From assembly GCA_951804985.1 (NCBI GenBank), contig OX638130.1, forward strand, positions 106,404,040-106,468,039: DNA of 64,000 bases, in the 5' to 3' direction. This DNA comes from Dryomyza anilis (lineage: Eukaryota > Arthropoda > Insecta > Diptera > Dryomyzidae). The notes below the pieces were generated by a model. That model was given only the letters and a program-made list of their open reading frames with translations. It had not been told where the DNA came from and made no database searches. This document shows positions 61,561-64,000 of the stretch, in pieces. Position numbers and translations under genes: made by a program. The number at the start of each line of letters is the position of its first letter. Position 1 is the first letter of the stretch.

Positions 61561-61886
61561 AGTTTGATTTTTCGTTCAAATATTCATTTCAAGTTTTAGA
61601 AAGCTTTAGATATAATTAAAAGAATCCTTTTATGAATAAATTAAAAAAAAATAGGAAATAAATATAATTTCTAAAGTTTGTTAACTAGGAAGAGCTTCAG
61701 ATATAATCAAAATTATCAATTTACAAATAATATATAAGAAAAATACGAAAGTACTTTGAAATAAATATGATTGCTTAAGTTTGTTAAGTAGGAAAAGTTT
61801 TGAAAAATATTGCGATTTTTATTTGTTACTATTTGTTACTAGTAATTGTAATTCATGTTTTTTTAAGAATTTATATTTTCCTAATA

Positions 61887-62304
61887 CACGGGGGAAAAAA
61901 CTTTTAAAATCCAGCAGGACTCAAGAAGTATATGGAGTGATATACAGCTAAACGGATAAATTCTTAATTTTAAGAAACATATCTACTTAGTAAAAAAAAG
62001 TAACTTTATTCTAAGTAACTTTATTCTTTACTTTATTCTTATTAAGTAACTTTATTCTTATTATGCAGAAATTTATTTCTTTACTATCAAAAAGTAATTA
62101 ATTAAGTGAAATTATTCTTGATATCCAGACTTAATTTCTTAAGTATCAAAAATGTTGTTGTTGTAAGTAAGTAATTCGCTTTCTTAATATCCAGATAAAA
62201 TATTTTTAAATTTTGTAGTATTTTTATTGACATTTGTCCAAAACTACAATTTTTCATTCGATGCCGCATTTTTCTCGAGTTTTTGAATTTTATTTCCCTT
62301 TGTG
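61887..62304 (-). mobile_element. TA-flanked non-autonomous element, family CACGGAGGGAAA, copy 2
   Basis: It starts TA|CACGGGGGAAAAAACTTT, then CTCAAGAAGTATATGGAGTG. It ends TCGAGTTTTTGAATTTTATT, then TCCCTTTGTG|TA. Both termini match, inverted, the ends of the 36.86-kb copy; it is shorter (418 versus 617 bp) by internal loss. An internal AAGTAACTTTATTCT phrase is triplicated (about 61998-62057). Confidence 0.85.
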
Positions 62305-62436
62305 TATTTGTTACTACTATTTGTTAAAACAATTTATTACTTCTCATTGTTACTACATTTTTGACTACTTTTGTTATTTACTTGTTACTTGTTACTACTA
62401 AGTGTTACTATAATTTTTGACTACAATTTTTACTAC

Positions 62437-62562
62437 TATTTGTTTGTATTTAGTACTATTAAATAGTACTATTACTACTATTTGTTTGTATTTAGTACTA
62501 TTAAATAGTACTATTACTAGTATTTGTTTGTATTTAGTACTATCAAATATCTTACTATCTGC
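62437..62562. repeat. 42-bp tandem triplication with palindromic core
   Basis: Three copies at exactly 42-base spacing (62437, 62479, 62521) of TATTTGTTTGTATTTAGTAC with a following TATTAAATAGTACTATTAC. Each full copy contains the self-complementary AGTACTATTAAATAGTACT. Confidence 0.93.
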
Positions 62563-62569
62563 TATGTTT

Positions 62570-64000
62570 AAGAATAATTTTTACACATGAAACTACTTTT
62601 TTATTACTTTAATTGAGAATTTTTTTGACTATTTTTTTATTAATTTTAGCTACTTTTTCTACATTTTATGCATAATTAATTTCCTAAATTTTTTGAATAC
62701 TTTTAAAGAAATTTAGACTACCTTTTGTATTACTTTTATTAAATTCTTTTTTGATTTTTATTAATTTTAGCGTTACGTTTATTGCTTAATTTTGTCTGTT
62801 TCGCCATTTCCAGTATTTTTTTTTACTTTTTTATTACATTTATTAGGATTTTTTTTTAGTTTTTTATTATTTTTAGCTATTTTATCTAAATTTTTTGCAT
62901 AATTAATTTCCTGCATTTTTTTAATACTTTTTAACAAATTTTTACTACTGTTTTTAATACATTTTTTCTAGTTTGCTATTTTTTCACGTTTTTTTTTACT
63001 CTTTCCAGTTTTAATTACAAATTATGACTCCTTTTTTATCAATTTAATAAAGATATTTTAATACTTTTTATTACCTTTAGCTACATTTTCTAAGTTTTCA
63101 GCACAATTAATTTCCTACTATATTTTACCACATATTAACAAATGCAGAGTCTTCGAAGTATTGGTCATGAATTTAATTTATTACTTTTTACCATTTTTTA
63201 ACAAATTCTTACTCCTTTTTATAATTTTTATTTAAAGACTTTTTACTACTTTTTATCAATTTAATTAAGAAATTTTAATATTTTTAGCTAAATTTTGTAC
63301 GTTTTCTGCATAATTCATTTCCTACTTTATTTTAGCACATTTTAACAAATGCAGAGTTTTCTAAGTATTGTTCATGAATTTTTTTTACACTTTTTTTACC
63401 ACTTTTTAAAAATGATTTACTACTTTTTTATAATTTTTTTAAGATTTTTTTTTTACTACTATTTGTAACATTTAACTACATTTTCGTAAGCCTGTTATAA
63501 TATTTAAGTTTTGCAGGCACTCTTTGCTAAATTTTATACACCACCACTATGTATAACAAATGTTTACTACTTTAATTAAGCATTTTTACAACTTTTAGCT
63601 ATATTTTCGTACGTTTTCTGCTCAATTCTTAAAGTTTTGCACACGTTTTGTTAAATTTTAATTTCTACATTTTACTACTTTATAAAATTTTTTGACTACT
63701 TTTTTTATTATTACATTAATAAAGAATTTATACGTTTTTTGCCTAATTTGTTTTGTACTTTTTTTACTACTTTTTAACAAATGTTTAGTACTTTTTTATT
63801 ACTTTTATTAAACCATTTTTCACTCATTTTTATTACTTTAAACTTGTTTTTCTACGTTTCCTAATAATTTTTTTAGTACTTTTCTTACTACTTTTTAATA
63901 AATGTTTACTACTTTTTTATTACTTTAATTATGCATTTTTTGATTATTTTTTATGTCTTTTAACTACAATTTAATTTCATAAGATTTGCAGCACGTTTCA
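62570..64000. repeat. T-rich TTACTACTTTTT word domain
   Basis: The words TTTACTACTTTTTAACAAAT and TTTTTATTACTTTAATTA recur to the window end. A looser higher-order unit (GCATAATTAATTTCCTAC... then TTTTAACAAATTTTTACTAC) recurs about every 200-250 bases. No genes. Confidence 0.75.

Overview
The window is nuclear DNA from a higher (schizophoran) fly, most likely a tephritid fruit fly. It is very AT-rich and has split genes with GT-AG introns. Its N-terminal exons match, as I recall it, the Drosophila retinal degeneration A protein. It also holds a DUF1091 (DM8-type) gene, a family expanded in flies, plus mini-me/DINE-like repeats with a GTCY microsatellite and a tRNA-headed SINE of the kind I associate with tephritid genomes. 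The organism call rests on recall of repeat families and is not proven here.

Genes are sparse. On the minus strand, two coding exons (20187-20098 and 13814-12370) join in phase and encode the first 511 residues of an rdgA-type diacylglycerol kinase. The C1, catalytic and ankyrin exons are not visible and should lie beyond the left edge. A small unrecognised two-segment membrane ORF (6058-5669, minus) sits in the downstream rdgA intron. At the right, a two-exon plus-strand gene (59624-60266) encodes a 191-residue secreted DUF1091 protein. I see no tRNA, rRNA, snRNA or CRISPR array.

Most of the remainder is repetitive, in two classes. (1) Domains 0.5-2 kb long, each built from one short word: AAAAGCTTTT blocks at 0.3-1.5, 6.2-7.7, 9.8-10.5, 11.6-12.2 and 22-24 kb; a T/G-rich higher-order repeat at 17.2-18.3 kb; a 24-bp minisatellite at 31.1-31.6 kb; a 15-bp minisatellite at 35.6-36.1 kb; 9-bp ATAAAAAGT arrays at 41.6-43.1 and 44.6-45.6 kb; a 19-bp array at 45.6-45.9 kb; and others. 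(2) Mobile elements: a complete solo LTR with ATAT target duplications, TATA box and heat-shock-element-like sites (3701-4234); three copies of an approximately 1-kb foldback element made of large palindromes, one carrying a nested terminal-inverted-repeat element; several TA-flanked MITE families; a mini-me-like element; and two SINE copies.

The most interesting signals are four aromatic-LxVP motifs (calcineurin-docking-like) plus one LEVP variant in the rdgA N-terminus, each followed by a basic-directed Ser site; the solo LTR with a GAA/TTC array just upstream of its TATA box; the two-palindrome foldback elements lying in an rdgA intron; and the recurrent self-complementary AAAAGCTTTT word on both sides of the rdgA exons.
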